In this document: piece after piece, positions 6,845 through 14,720 of the stretch
How positions within the stretch are numbered: position 1 is the first letter of the stretch
Layout: each line of letters opens with the position of its first letter
NCBI GenBank assembly: GCA_959601025.1
Contig: CAUGOD010000043.1
Span: 1 to 21,143 of the forward strand
Origin: an uncultured Oscillospiraceae bacterium
GTDB taxonomy: Bacteria; Bacillota; Clostridia; Oscillospirales; Acutalibacteraceae
Direction of reading: 5' to 3'
Length of the DNA stretch: 21,143 bases
Made by a program: the position numbers and the translations under genes
The notes under the pieces: generated by a model
Databases searched by the model: none
What the model was told of the DNA's origin: nothing
Seen by the model: only the letters and a program-made list of their open reading frames with translations

Positions 6845-9800
6845 ATGCCGAAACGCGACGATGTGAAAAAGGTGCTTGTCATCGGTTCCGGCCCGATCGT
6901 GATCGGGCAGGCAGCCGAATTTGATTATGCCGGAACCCAGGCCTGCCGCGCACTGCGGGAGGAGGGGCTGGAGGTGATTCTGGTGAACTCCAACCCGGCC
7001 ACGATCATGACCGACAAGACCATGGCGGATAAGATTTATATCGAGCCGCTGACCCTCGACGTGGTCAAGCGGATTATCGATATTGAAAAGCCGGACAGCG
7101 TGCTGGCAAATATGGGCGGGCAGACCGGTCTGAACATCGGCATGGAGCTGTCGGAGGGGGACTTTCTGGAGACGCGCGGCGTGAAGCTGCTCGGCGTGAA
7201 TCCGGAAACCATCCGCAAGGCGGAGGACCGGCAGATTTTCAAGGACACCATGCTGTCCATCGGCGAGCCCTGCATCCCCTCCAAGGTGGTGGAGTCGGTC
7301 GAGGACGCGCTGGATTTCGCTCATACCATCGGGTATCCGGTGGTGGTGCGCCCGGCCTATACCCTCGGCGGCACCGGCGGCGGCTTCGTCAACAACGACG
7401 AGGAAATGCACGAAATCTGTGCGGGCGGCCTGCGCGCCTCCCTCATCCATCAGGTGCTGATCGAAAAAAGCGTTGCCGGCTGGAAGGAAATCGAGTTTGA
7501 GGTCATCCGGGACGGCGCGGGCAACTGCATCGAGGTCTGTTCGATGGAAAACGTCGACCCGGTCGGCGTGCATACCGGCGACTCCATCGTGGTAGCTCCC
7601 GCCCAGACCATGACCGCGTCCGAATTCCGGATGATGCGCTCCGCCGCGCTGAACATTGTGACCGCCCTCGGGGTGGAGGGGGGCTGCAACGTGCAGTTCG
7701 CCCTGAAGCCGGACAGCAACGAATACGCGGTGATCGAGGTGAATCCCCGCGTTTCCCGTTCCTCCGCCCTTGCGTCCAAGGCGACCGGCTATCCGATCGC
7801 CAAGGTGGCCTGCAAAATCGCTATCGGCTACCGGCTGGACGAGATTGTGAACGCCGTGACCGGCAAAACCTACGCCTGCAACGAGCCGGCGGTGGATTAC
7901 TGTGTCATCAAGTTCCCGAAATGGCCTTTTGATAAATTCGTTTATGCCGACCGGCGACTCGGTACCCAGATGAAGGCGACCGGCGAGGTCATGTCCATTG
8001 GCGCGGGCTTTGAAATTGCCTTTATGAAGGCGGTCCGTTCCATCGAGCTGGGGATCGACACCCCGAGTCTGCCGAAGCTGGCGAAGAAGAGCGACGGGGA
8101 AATCCGGGATATGATCGCCCGGATGGACGACGAGCGGATTTTCGCCATCTATGAGGCGATTACCCGCGGCATCATGACGGCGGACGAAATTTTTGAAATG
8201 ACCAAGATCGACCGCTGGTTCCTCTCCAAGCTGAACCGGTTGGCCGCGATGGAGAAGGAACTCAAAACCGCTGCGTTGGATGAGGAAACCTATCTGCGGG
8301 CGAAAAAACTCGGCTTCCTGGACAAGACCATCGAGCGCCTGTCCGGACAGAAGCCGCCCGTGAACCGGTACGCCGCCTATAAAATGGTGGATACCTGCGC
8401 GGCGGAGTTCGTCGCCGAAACGCCCTACTTCTATTCCTCCTGGGATGAGGAGAACGAGGCGGAGATTTACCGCGAACGCCTGCATTCCGATAAAAAGCGG
8501 GTGGTGGTGTTCGGCTCGGGGCCGATCCGGATCGGCCAGGGCATCGAATTCGATTACTGCTCGGTTCATTGCGTCCGCACCCTGAAAAAGCTGGGCTATG
8601 AGGCGATCATCGCCAACAACAACCCGGAAACGGTCTCGACCGACTTTGACACCTCCGACCGGCTGTACTTCGACCCGCTGACCCCCGAAGACGTGGACAG
8701 CGTGCTGGCGACTGAGCGGCCGGAGGCGGTGGTGGTGCAGTTCGGCGGTCAGACCGCCATCAAGCTGACCAAGCATCTGGAGGAAAAGGGCGTCCGGATT
8801 CTGGGCACCCCGGCCGACAGCATTGACGCGGCGGAGGATCGGGAACGCTTCGACGAGCTGCTGGAGCAGTGCGGCATTCCGCGTCCGCAGGGCTCCACGG
8901 TGTTCACTACCGAGGAGGCGGTCGAGGCTGCCAACCGGCTCGGCTATCCGGTGCTGCTCCGCCCGTCGTATGTGCTGGGCGGCCAGAACATGATCATCGC
9001 CTACGACGACAACGACGTGCGTGAATACATGGCCATCATCACCTCCCATAAGCTCGAAAATCCGGTGCTGATCGACAAGTACCTGATGGGCAAGGAGGTT
9101 GAGGTGGACGCAATCTGCGACGGAACGGATTACCTCATCCCCGGTATCATGGAGCATATCGAACGGGCGGGCGTCCATTCGGGTGACTCGATTTCGGTGT
9201 ATCCCTCCCAGACCCTGAGCCGGAGAATCAAGGATACCATCGTCGATTACACCGGCCGGCTGGCCCGGGCCCTGAAAGTGGTCGGGCTGGTCAATATCCA
9301 GTATGTAGTGTATCAGGACACGGTGTACGTGATCGAGGTGAACCCTCGTTCCTCCCGGACCGTCCCGTATATCAGCAAGGTTACCAATATCCCAATGGTG
9401 GAGCTGGCCACCCGCTGTATGCTGGGCGAGCCGCTCAAAAATATGGGCTATGGTCTCGGCGTGGCGCCGGAGCCGGACTACGTTGCGGTGAAGGTGCCGG
9501 TGTTCAGCTTTGAAAAGCTGCGGGACCTGGATGTGCAGCTGGGGCCGGAGATGAAATCCACCGGTGAAGTGCTTGGCCTTGCCAGGACGTTTGACGACGC
9601 GCTCTATAAGGGTCTGGTCGCGGCCGGTTACAAGATGAAGAAAAACGGCGGCGTGCTCATCACGGTGCGGGATTCGGACAAGCCCGAGGCAATGGAGCTG
9701 GCGGATAAGTTTGCCTCGCAAGGCTTTAGCCTTTACGCCACGGCCGGCACGGCGAACCGACTGAATAAGCAGATGATCCCGGCCTCCGCCGTGCGGAAGA

Positions 9801-10039
9801 TGCACGAAGAGCACCCGAACATCGTCGACCTGATCGAAAGCGGAAAGGTGGACTACATCCTTTCTACCGATGCGCATGGGCGGGACCCGAAGCTCGCCAG
9901 CGTACAGATGCGCCGTCTGGGCATCGAGCATGCCATCCCCGTCTTTACCTCGGTGGATACCGCCGCCGCCATGCTGCGCTGCCTCGCCATGGACAAGACG
10001 ATGGAGGACATGGAGCTGATCGACATCACCAAAGTGTGA
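6845..10039 (+). CDS. carB: Carbamoyl-phosphate synthetase large subunit
   Basis: Makes carbamoyl phosphate from bicarbonate, ammonia and two ATP. The 1064-residue protein shows the duplicated ATP-grasp layout: N-terminal half (GSGPIVIGQAAEFDYAG, NSNPATIMTD, MGGQTGLN, NPRVSRSSALASKATG), the oligomerisation region (about 400-545), the second half (GSGPIRIGQGIEFDYCSVH, NNNPETVSTDFDTSDRLYF, QFGGQTAIKL, RPSYVLGGQ, IMEHIERAGVHSGDS, NPRSSRTVPYISK), and a C-terminal MGS-like allosteric domain (about 930-1064). Nothing catalytic looks damaged, in contrast to carA. The start MPKRDD matches the family; AAAGGA is rather far upstream (14 bases), so translation may depend partly on coupling. It lies 66 bp after carA and 56 bp before pyrK. 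Confidence 0.97.
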   Translation: MPKRDDVKKVLVIGSGPIVIGQAAEFDYAGTQACRALREEGLEVILVNSNPATIMTDKTMADKIYIEPLTLDVVKRIIDIEKPDSVLANMGGQTGLNIGMELSEGDFLETRGVKLLGVNPETIRKAEDRQIFKDTMLSIGEPCIPSKVVESVEDALDFAHTIGYPVVVRPAYTLGGTGGGFVNNDEEMHEICAGGLRASLIHQVLIEKSVAGWKEIEFEVIRDGAGNCIEVCSMENVDPVGVHTGDSIVVAPAQTMTASEFRMMRSAALNIVTALGVEGGCNVQFALKPDSNEYAVIEVNPRVSRSSALASKATGYPIAKVACKIAIGYRLDEIVNAVTGKTYACNEPAVDYCVIKFPKWPFDKFVYADRRLGTQMKATGEVMSIGAGFEIAFMKAVRSIELGIDTPSLPKLAKKSDGEIRDMIARMDDERIFAIYEAITRGIMTADEIFEMTKIDRWFLSKLNRLAAMEKELKTAALDEETYLRAKKLGFLDKTIERLSGQKPPVNRYAAYKMVDTCAAEFVAETPYFYSSWDEENEAEIYRERLHSDKKRVVVFGSGPIRIGQGIEFDYCSVHCVRTLKKLGYEAIIANNNPETVSTDFDTSDRLYFDPLTPEDVDSVLATERPEAVVVQFGGQTAIKLTKHLEEKGVRILGTPADSIDAAEDRERFDELLEQCGIPRPQGSTVFTTEEAVEAANRLGYPVLLRPSYVLGGQNMIIAYDDNDVREYMAIITSHKLENPVLIDKYLMGKEVEVDAICDGTDYLIPGIMEHIERAGVHSGDSISVYPSQTLSRRIKDTIVDYTGRLARALKVVGLVNIQYVVYQDTVYVIEVNPRSSRTVPYISKVTNIPMVELATRCMLGEPLKNMGYGLGVAPEPDYVAVKVPVFSFEKLRDLDVQLGPEMKSTGEVLGLARTFDDALYKGLVAAGYKMKKNGGVLITVRDSDKPEAMELADKFASQGFSLYATAGTANRLNKQMIPASAVRKMHEEHPNIVDLIESGKVDYILSTDAHGRDPKLASVQMRRLGIEHAIPVFTSVDTAAAMLRCLAMDKTMEDMELIDITKV

Positions 10040-10058
10040 TCCGCCGGCGATGGAAGCG

Positions 10059-10082
10059 GCAGCATAGATAGCAGCATAGATA
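10059..10082 (+). repeat. Perfect 12-bp tandem duplication between carB and pyrK
   Basis: GCAGCATAGATA occurs twice back to back (10059-10070, 10071-10082) directly before the pyrK ribosome site AAGGAGG. It looks like a recent slippage-type duplication in the spacer. Confidence 0.75.
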
Positions 10083-10095
10083 AAGGAGGAATTTC

Positions 10096-10872
10096 ATGCG
10101 GTATACACAGGAAATGTGCCAATTACTCAGCAAAACGGAACTTGCCCCGGGTGTGTACAATTTTGTGCTTTCCGCGGGGGCGATCGCCGGGGCGGCCTCG
10201 GCCGGGCAGTTTGTGAATATTCTTTGCGACGGCTACCAGCTGCGGCGGCCGATTTCCATCGCGGGCTTTGACGCGGCGCTGGGAATCCTCCGTCTCGTGT
10301 TCGAGGTACGGGGAAAAGGCACCGACTGGCTGGCCGGCCGGGAAGCGGGGGAGACGCTGGATATTGTCGGACCGCTGGGACATGGCTTTCCGCTTACCGA
10401 TCCCTCGAAAAAAGCGGTGCTGGTCGGGGGAGGAATCGGAACGCCCCCCCTTCTTCCGCCGGCGCAGTTTTATGGAACGAACGCTACGGTGATCACCGGC
10501 TTCCGTTCCGGGAGCGCAGCGATCCTACAGGCGGACTTTGAAGCGGCGGGCGCGAAAACCATCCTCTGCACGGACGACGGTTCCGCCGGCTTCCATGGCT
10601 TCACCACCCAGGCGTTGGAGCAGCATCTGGAGGAAAACGCCTGTGACGCGGTGTATACCTGCGGCCCTAAGGGGATGATGCGGGGCGTCGCGAAGCTGGC
10701 CGAAGCGAAGGGGATTCCCTGCTATGTATCGATGGAGGAACGGATGGCCTGCGGCGTGGGCGCGTGCCTGGGCTGCGTTTGTCAGACAAAGGACAAGGAC
10801 GGCCCGCATCGTACCCGCGTCTGCCTGAACGGTCCGGTGTTCGATTCGAAGGAGGTGGACTGGGATGCCTGA
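10096..10872 (+). CDS. pyrK: Dihydroorotate dehydrogenase electron-transfer subunit (FAD, 2Fe-2S)
   Basis: Partner of class 1B PyrD; moves electrons from dihydroorotate oxidation to NAD+. The 258-residue protein shows the FAD-binding RRPISIAGF (50-58), the nucleotide-binding VGGGIGTPPL (110-119), and the C-terminal iron-sulfur ligands Cys219, Cys224, Cys227 and Cys243 in the pattern CGVGACLGC ... C. ATG follows AAGGAGG at ideal spacing. Its stop overlaps the pyrD start by 8 bp, consistent with translational coupling of the two subunits. Confidence 0.96.
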   Translation: MRYTQEMCQLLSKTELAPGVYNFVLSAGAIAGAASAGQFVNILCDGYQLRRPISIAGFDAALGILRLVFEVRGKGTDWLAGREAGETLDIVGPLGHGFPLTDPSKKAVLVGGGIGTPPLLPPAQFYGTNATVITGFRSGSAAILQADFEAAGAKTILCTDDGSAGFHGFTTQALEQHLEENACDAVYTCGPKGMMRGVAKLAEAKGIPCYVSMEERMACGVGACLGCVCQTKDKDGPHRTRVCLNGPVFDSKEVDWDA

Positions 10873-11779
10873 TATGGCGGTCAATCTTTGCGGCGTGACG
10901 CTGAAAAACCCCGTCATCGCGGCGTCCGGTACTTTCGGCTATGGAATGGAGTTTAACGAGTTTTATCCGGTTTCCCGCCTTGGCGGGGTCTCCTGCAAGG
11001 GAACGACGCTCAGGGAACGGGCGGGCAACCACGCTCCGCGGATTGCGGAGACGCCTTCCGGCATGCTGAACAGCGTCGGATTGCAGAACCCAGGGGTGGA
11101 CATGTTCCTGTCGGTGTATCTTCCCTGGCTAAAAAAGCAGGGAACGGCGGCGATCGCCAACATCGCCGGCAATTCGGTGGAGGAATACTGTGAGATGGCG
11201 GAGCGTCTCCATGACTCCGCTGTGGATATCGTGGAACTGAATATTTCCTGTCCCAACGTGAAGCATGGCGGCGTGAATTTTGGTACCTCCTGCGACAGCG
11301 TTGCGCAGGTGACGGAAGAGGTGAAGAAGCGCTGCGGCAAGCCGCTGATGGTGAAGCTGACCCCCAATGTGACCAGCATCGGCGATATCGCGGCGGCGGC
11401 GGAAGCCGCCGGAGCGGACGCTCTTTCCCTGATCAATACCCTGACGGGGATGCGAATTGACATCCGCACCCGCCGCCCGATCCTGTACAACAATACCGGC
11501 GGGCTTTCCGGTCCCGCTGTGTTCCCGGTCGCCGTGCGGATGGTCCGGGAGGTTTATAAGCGGGTTAAGGTGCCGGTGGTGGGCATGGGCGGCGTCTCCA
11601 CCTGGGAGGACGCGGCGGAAATGATGATCGCCGGAGCGGCCGCCGTTCAGGTGGGCACCGCCAATTTCCGGGATCCGATGGCCTGTGTGAAAATTATCGA
11701 CGGGTTGCAGACATTTGCGGAGAAGAACGGCCTTCACAGCATTACGGAGCTGACCGGAACATTAACGGAGTGGCAGTGA
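10865..11779 (+). CDS. pyrD: Dihydroorotate dehydrogenase, class 1B catalytic subunit
   Basis: FMN enzyme oxidising dihydroorotate to orotate, working with PyrK and NAD+. The 304 residues start with the typical NLCGVTLKNPVIAASGTFGYG, and the catalytic cysteine is Cys129 in LNISCPNVKHGG, followed by FGT. C-terminal FMN-phosphate motifs GMGGVSTWEDA and AVQVGTANF are present. GGAGGT lies before the ATG inside the end of pyrK. It is the last pyrimidine gene in the run; the next gene is ruvX 48 bp on. Confidence 0.96.
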   Translation: MPDMAVNLCGVTLKNPVIAASGTFGYGMEFNEFYPVSRLGGVSCKGTTLRERAGNHAPRIAETPSGMLNSVGLQNPGVDMFLSVYLPWLKKQGTAAIANIAGNSVEEYCEMAERLHDSAVDIVELNISCPNVKHGGVNFGTSCDSVAQVTEEVKKRCGKPLMVKLTPNVTSIGDIAAAAEAAGADALSLINTLTGMRIDIRTRRPILYNNTGGLSGPAVFPVAVRMVREVYKRVKVPVVGMGGVSTWEDAAEMMIAGAAAVQVGTANFRDPMACVKIIDGLQTFAEKNGLHSITELTGTLTEWQ

Positions 11780-11827
11780 ACCGTCATGAATCGTTAGAAA
11801 TGGAAGAAACACGGCGGAGGGGAGCCT

Positions 11828-12262
11828 ATGAAAATTCTCGGCGTGGATCTGGGTACGGTGCGTACGGGTCTGGCGGTTTCCGACCCGTCGGCGTTCATCG
11901 CCTCCCCGGTGGGGACGATCACCCAGAGGGACTTGGATAAGCTCGCCGGGCAGGTGGCCGAGACCGCTCGGGAGCAGGCGGCGGCGGAAATTGTCGTCGG
12001 CCATCCCCGTAATATGGACGGCAGCCGGGGAGAAAGCGCCCGGCGGGCGGAGGGGTTTGCGGAAACACTTCGTACCCTGACCGGTCTGCCCGTCCATCTG
12101 TGGGATGAGCGGATGACCACCATGTCGGCGATCGGCGTGCTGAATGAGACCAATACACGGGGAAAAAAGCGGAAGGCTGTGGTGGACACGGTGGCCGCAA
12201 CGATTATTTTACAGGATTATCTGGATGCCAGGCGGTTACAGCAGAAAAGCGAAAATTCCTAA
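11828..12262 (+). CDS. ruvX: Putative pre-16S rRNA nuclease / Holliday junction resolvase (RuvX/YqgF)
   Basis: RNase H-fold protein of the YqgF family, implicated in 16S rRNA 5' end processing and proposed as a Holliday junction resolvase. At 144 residues it has normal length. Candidate metal-binding acids are Asp7 (GVDLGTVRTG), Glu94 (WDERMTT) and Asp120 (VVDTVAA), along with the VVGHPRNMDG loop. The ATG follows GGAGGGGAG. The 48-bp gap from pyrD suggests it is the distal gene of the pyrimidine operon. Confidence 0.92.
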   Translation: MKILGVDLGTVRTGLAVSDPSAFIASPVGTITQRDLDKLAGQVAETAREQAAAEIVVGHPRNMDGSRGESARRAEGFAETLRTLTGLPVHLWDERMTTMSAIGVLNETNTRGKKRKAVVDTVAATIILQDYLDARRLQQKSENS

Positions 12263-12353
12263 GTTATCCAGGGGCATGTAACGCTCCAACGGCGCGCAAA
12301 GGCGCTCCGTCACCTGACACCGGTTCCCAGTTTGCAATGAGGTGACAAGCAAT

Positions 12354-13631
12354 ATGTATTCTTATCATTTTCTGCTGGATCTTGCCCTGATCCTGCTTAG
12401 TACCAAGCTGTTCGGCCTGGTGACAAAGCGGTTCAAAATGCCCCAGGTGGTGGGCGCTCTGCTTGCCGGTCTGGTTTTCGGCCCTGCCATGCTGAATATT
12501 TTGCGGGAAACGGAATTTATCAACCAGGTGTCGGAGATCGGGGTTATCGTCCTGATGTTTACCGCCGGTTTGGAAACGGACGTCAAGGAATTGCGAAAGA
12601 CCGGCGCCGCATCCTTTTTAATCGCGCTGATCGGCGTCATTGTTCCGCTGATCGGCGGTTTTGCGGTGGCGTATTTCTTCAACGACGGTACAGCGAGCGA
12701 TGCGACGGCCAGCATTTTCCTGCAGAATATTTTTATCGGCATTATCCTGACGGCGACCTCTGTAAGTATTACGGTGGAAACCCTGAAGGAAATGGGGAAG
12801 CTGAACACCCGGGCCGGCAACGCTATTCTCGGCGCGGCGATCATCGACGATATTCTGGGCATCATCGCGCTGACTATCATCACCAGTCTGGCGGATACGT
12901 CGGTCAACGTGGTGATCGTGCTGCTGAAGGTGCTCGGATTCTTCGCCTTTTCCGTGGTGATTGGGGTTCTGTTTTATTTCTTGTTTAATAAATGGATCAA
13001 ATATTATAATCAGGATAAACGCCGTTTTGTCATTATCGCGTTTGTGTTCTGCCTGCTTATCTCCTACTGTGCGGAGGTGCTGTTCGGCGTGGCGGATATC
13101 ACCGGCGCGTTTATCGCCGGGCTGGTTGTTTCCAACGTGCAGCGTTCCGGCTATATCGCCGCCCGGTTTGAGACGGTATCCTATATGATGCTGTCCCCCA
13201 TGTTCTTCGCCAGCATCGGCATCAAAGTCGTACTGCCGGAAATGACCCCCACAATCCTTCTGTTTTCCGTTATTCTGGCGTTGGTGGCCGTCCTAACCAA
13301 AGTGCTCGGCTGCGGACTGGGCGCCAGGCTCTGCCGTTTTTCCAATAAAGAGGCGCTGCAGATCGGGGTGGGGATGATCTCCCGTGGTGAGGTGGCCCTG
13401 ATCGTGGCGAGCAAAGGAGCCGCTCTCGGCCTGATGTCTTCCTCCCTGTTCGGGCCGGTGGTCGTTACGGTTGTTTTCACTACGATTATTACACCGATTC
13501 TGCTTAAGCTGGTGTTCCACAGCAGGAAGAACGGTTCGGCCCCGCCGGAGCCGGAGTTCCACAGCGAGCTGATCAACGAATACGAGGAAGTCATCCAGAT
13601 CACCAAGGAATATCCGCAGAATATGCGGTAA
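12354..13631 (+). CDS. CPA2-family cation/proton antiporter
   Basis: Integral membrane antiporter of the NapA/KefB-type monovalent cation:proton family. The 425-residue protein has about 12-13 hydrophobic segments and a polar cytoplasmic tail (about 390-425) but no RCK/TrkA_N domain, unlike KefB/KefC. The ion-binding helix contains two adjacent aspartates, Asp165-Asp166 in AAIIDDILG, the pattern of electrogenic Na+(K+)/H+ exchangers such as NapA. ATG 12354 is preferred: GAGGTG lies 9 bases upstream; an in-frame GTG at 12342 overlaps that site. The 91 bp after ruvX hold no clear promoter, so read-through from the pyrimidine operon is possible. Substrate (Na+ or K+) cannot be told from sequence; the nearby K+ uptake genes make K+/pH balance a reasonable guess. 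Confidence 0.9.
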   Translation: MYSYHFLLDLALILLSTKLFGLVTKRFKMPQVVGALLAGLVFGPAMLNILRETEFINQVSEIGVIVLMFTAGLETDVKELRKTGAASFLIALIGVIVPLIGGFAVAYFFNDGTASDATASIFLQNIFIGIILTATSVSITVETLKEMGKLNTRAGNAILGAAIIDDILGIIALTIITSLADTSVNVVIVLLKVLGFFAFSVVIGVLFYFLFNKWIKYYNQDKRRFVIIAFVFCLLISYCAEVLFGVADITGAFIAGLVVSNVQRSGYIAARFETVSYMMLSPMFFASIGIKVVLPEMTPTILLFSVILALVAVLTKVLGCGLGARLCRFSNKEALQIGVGMISRGEVALIVASKGAALGLMSSSLFGPVVVTVVFTTIITPILLKLVFHSRKNGSAPPEPEFHSELINEYEEVIQITKEYPQNMR

Positions 13632-13692
13632 CGCGTCCCATGGGAATAGCCCTTCGAGGGGACAGCCCTTTGGGTAACCCGCGAATAAAGTA

Positions 13693-13729
13693 AACAAAAC
13701 GGAAGGGATGTTTTCCCTTCCGTTTTGTT
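13693..13729. terminator. Bidirectional terminator between the antiporter and C39 peptidase genes
   Basis: A perfect 16-bp inverted repeat (13693-13708 and 13714-13729; arm core CGGAAGGGA) with a 5-base loop. The outer arm ends in GTTTTGTT on both strands, giving U-rich 3' sides. It lies between the convergent ends of the antiporter and the peptidase gene, and so can end both transcripts. Confidence 0.85.
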
Positions 13730-13731
13730 AT

Positions 13732-14589
13732 TTACCGGGCGAGGGGTTCTATGATCAGCGACTGCCGCCCCATTTCCTGATACCGCTGATCGGCCAGCTC
13801 CTTATCATAGGAGACGACGCCGTTGGAGCTGTATGGATCGTTAAAATAATAATGCGACGCGTCGTAGCCGACCAGCACCAGACAGTGCTCGTTTTTGGTC
13901 CAGGTGAACAGCCGGCCGCTGCCGTTGAGGAACCATTCCAGCCCCTCTTCAATGGGAGCCATGTTGATGCTGGCCCAAACGAGAACCGGCGTGTCCCCGG
14001 ACACATAGTCGCAGCAAAGCGTTTCCAGCGAGACGCCCGTGGTGTTTTTTACCTGAAATTCATGCCTTTCCTCCTGAAAAAGCCGCTGCAGGGCCTTTTG
14101 GATAACCGGCGCGTAACAGCCAAAGCTGTCCGAACGGTAGGGACTGCCGACAAACGCTTCGTTTGGATCGGGCCCATACCGCATTTTCCCGCGCAGCTCC
14201 AGCTCGCCGCATTCCAGGTAGCGGTCGATCAAGGCGTTGGTATCCGCCGGGATGGAATAATATTGAAGCAGCATGACCGTGCTGACAATTTCGCAGCCGG
14301 TGGGAAGGGCGTTTTCCTGACTGAGATAGGGGACGGGGAGCAGGATTTTTTCAGAAGAGGAGAAACGGGGAGGGGATACAACCGATTCTTTGGTCGGCTG
14401 AGAGAAGACCGCTTCTCTGGTCGGCTGGGAGGAGACCGGATAGGGGACGTTTTCTTTCCTTTTTCCCGCGTCCTCCGCGGACGGCGAGGAAAAGCCCTTC
14501 CATAATAGCGCGCCCCAAACAACGCATAGGATCAGAAATATTCCATAGCCGATCAGGAATCTTCGTTTTTTTCGGCGGGACACGGACAT
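13732..14589 (-). CDS. Membrane-anchored C39-like cysteine peptidase
   Basis: The 285-residue protein has a short basic N-terminus, one membrane helix (about 11-30), a Pro/Ser/Thr-rich linker (about 32-80) and a papain-like C39-type domain (about 82-285). Catalytic candidates are Cys99 in LPTGCEIVS, His235 in NEHCLVLVGYD and Asn250/Asp251 in YFNDPY; Gln91 (PYLSQE) would form the oxyanion hole. It resembles the stand-alone Peptidase_C39_2 family rather than bacteriocin-processing ABC transporters, as no transporter is near. The domain should face outside the cell; its substrate is unknown. The linker contains a 9-residue tandem repeat (SQPTREAVF, SQPTKESVV). ATG 14589 is preceded by AGGAAGG. 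A TATACT box (14617-14622) lies upstream without a good -35. It is 131 bp downstream of the propeller-type gene. Confidence 0.8.
   Translation of the reverse strand: MSVSRRKKRRFLIGYGIFLILCVVWGALLWKGFSSPSAEDAGKRKENVPYPVSSQPTREAVFSQPTKESVVSPPRFSSSEKILLPVPYLSQENALPTGCEIVSTVMLLQYYSIPADTNALIDRYLECGELELRGKMRYGPDPNEAFVGSPYRSDSFGCYAPVIQKALQRLFQEERHEFQVKNTTGVSLETLCCDYVSGDTPVLVWASINMAPIEEGLEWFLNGSGRLFTWTKNEHCLVLVGYDASHYYFNDPYSSNGVVSYDKELADQRYQEMGRQSLIIEPLAR
14377..14430 (-). repeat. 27-bp tandem duplication in the peptidase linker
   Basis: Two 27-base units (14404-14430 and 14377-14403) encode SQPTREAVF and SQPTKESVV in the extracytoplasmic linker. The units share the TCTCAGCCGACC-type core with scattered substitutions, so the duplication is older than the perfect 12-bp one near pyrK. 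Confidence 0.7.
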
Positions 14590-14670
14590 TCATCCTTCCT
14601 GTACGGATTTGCTGTTAGTATAGGAAGGAATCATCCGAGGGGTTTCATCAAATTGTAAAAAGGTTGTGTC

Positions 14671-14692
14671 GGTTCCGGACCTTTCGGCAACC
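14671..14692 (-). terminator. Weak terminator-like hairpin after the propeller-type gene
   Basis: On the minus strand GGTT(g)CCG pairs with CGGAACC around a 7-base loop, with TTTTT about 10 bases later. The stem is short and bulged, so partial read-through into the C39 peptidase gene is likely. Confidence 0.35.
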
Positions 14693-14720
14693 GTTATACC
14701 GCCGACGAGAAAAGGAACGA

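Noticed and set aside
6831..6866. Small out-of-frame reading frame overlapping the carB start
   Set aside because: Its ATG abuts AAAGGA with no spacing, so initiation there is unlikely.
6782..9931. A 1049-codon open frame antisense to carB
   Set aside because: It mirrors carB codon bias in a GC-rich gene, has no recognisable domain and contains compositionally odd His/Arg/Gly-rich sequence. carB itself is unmistakable.
12263..12353. Possible riboswitch (cyclic di-AMP type) before the antiporter
   Set aside because: The segment is only 91 bases and lacks the conserved ydaO sequence blocks; only short GC-rich inverted segments are present.
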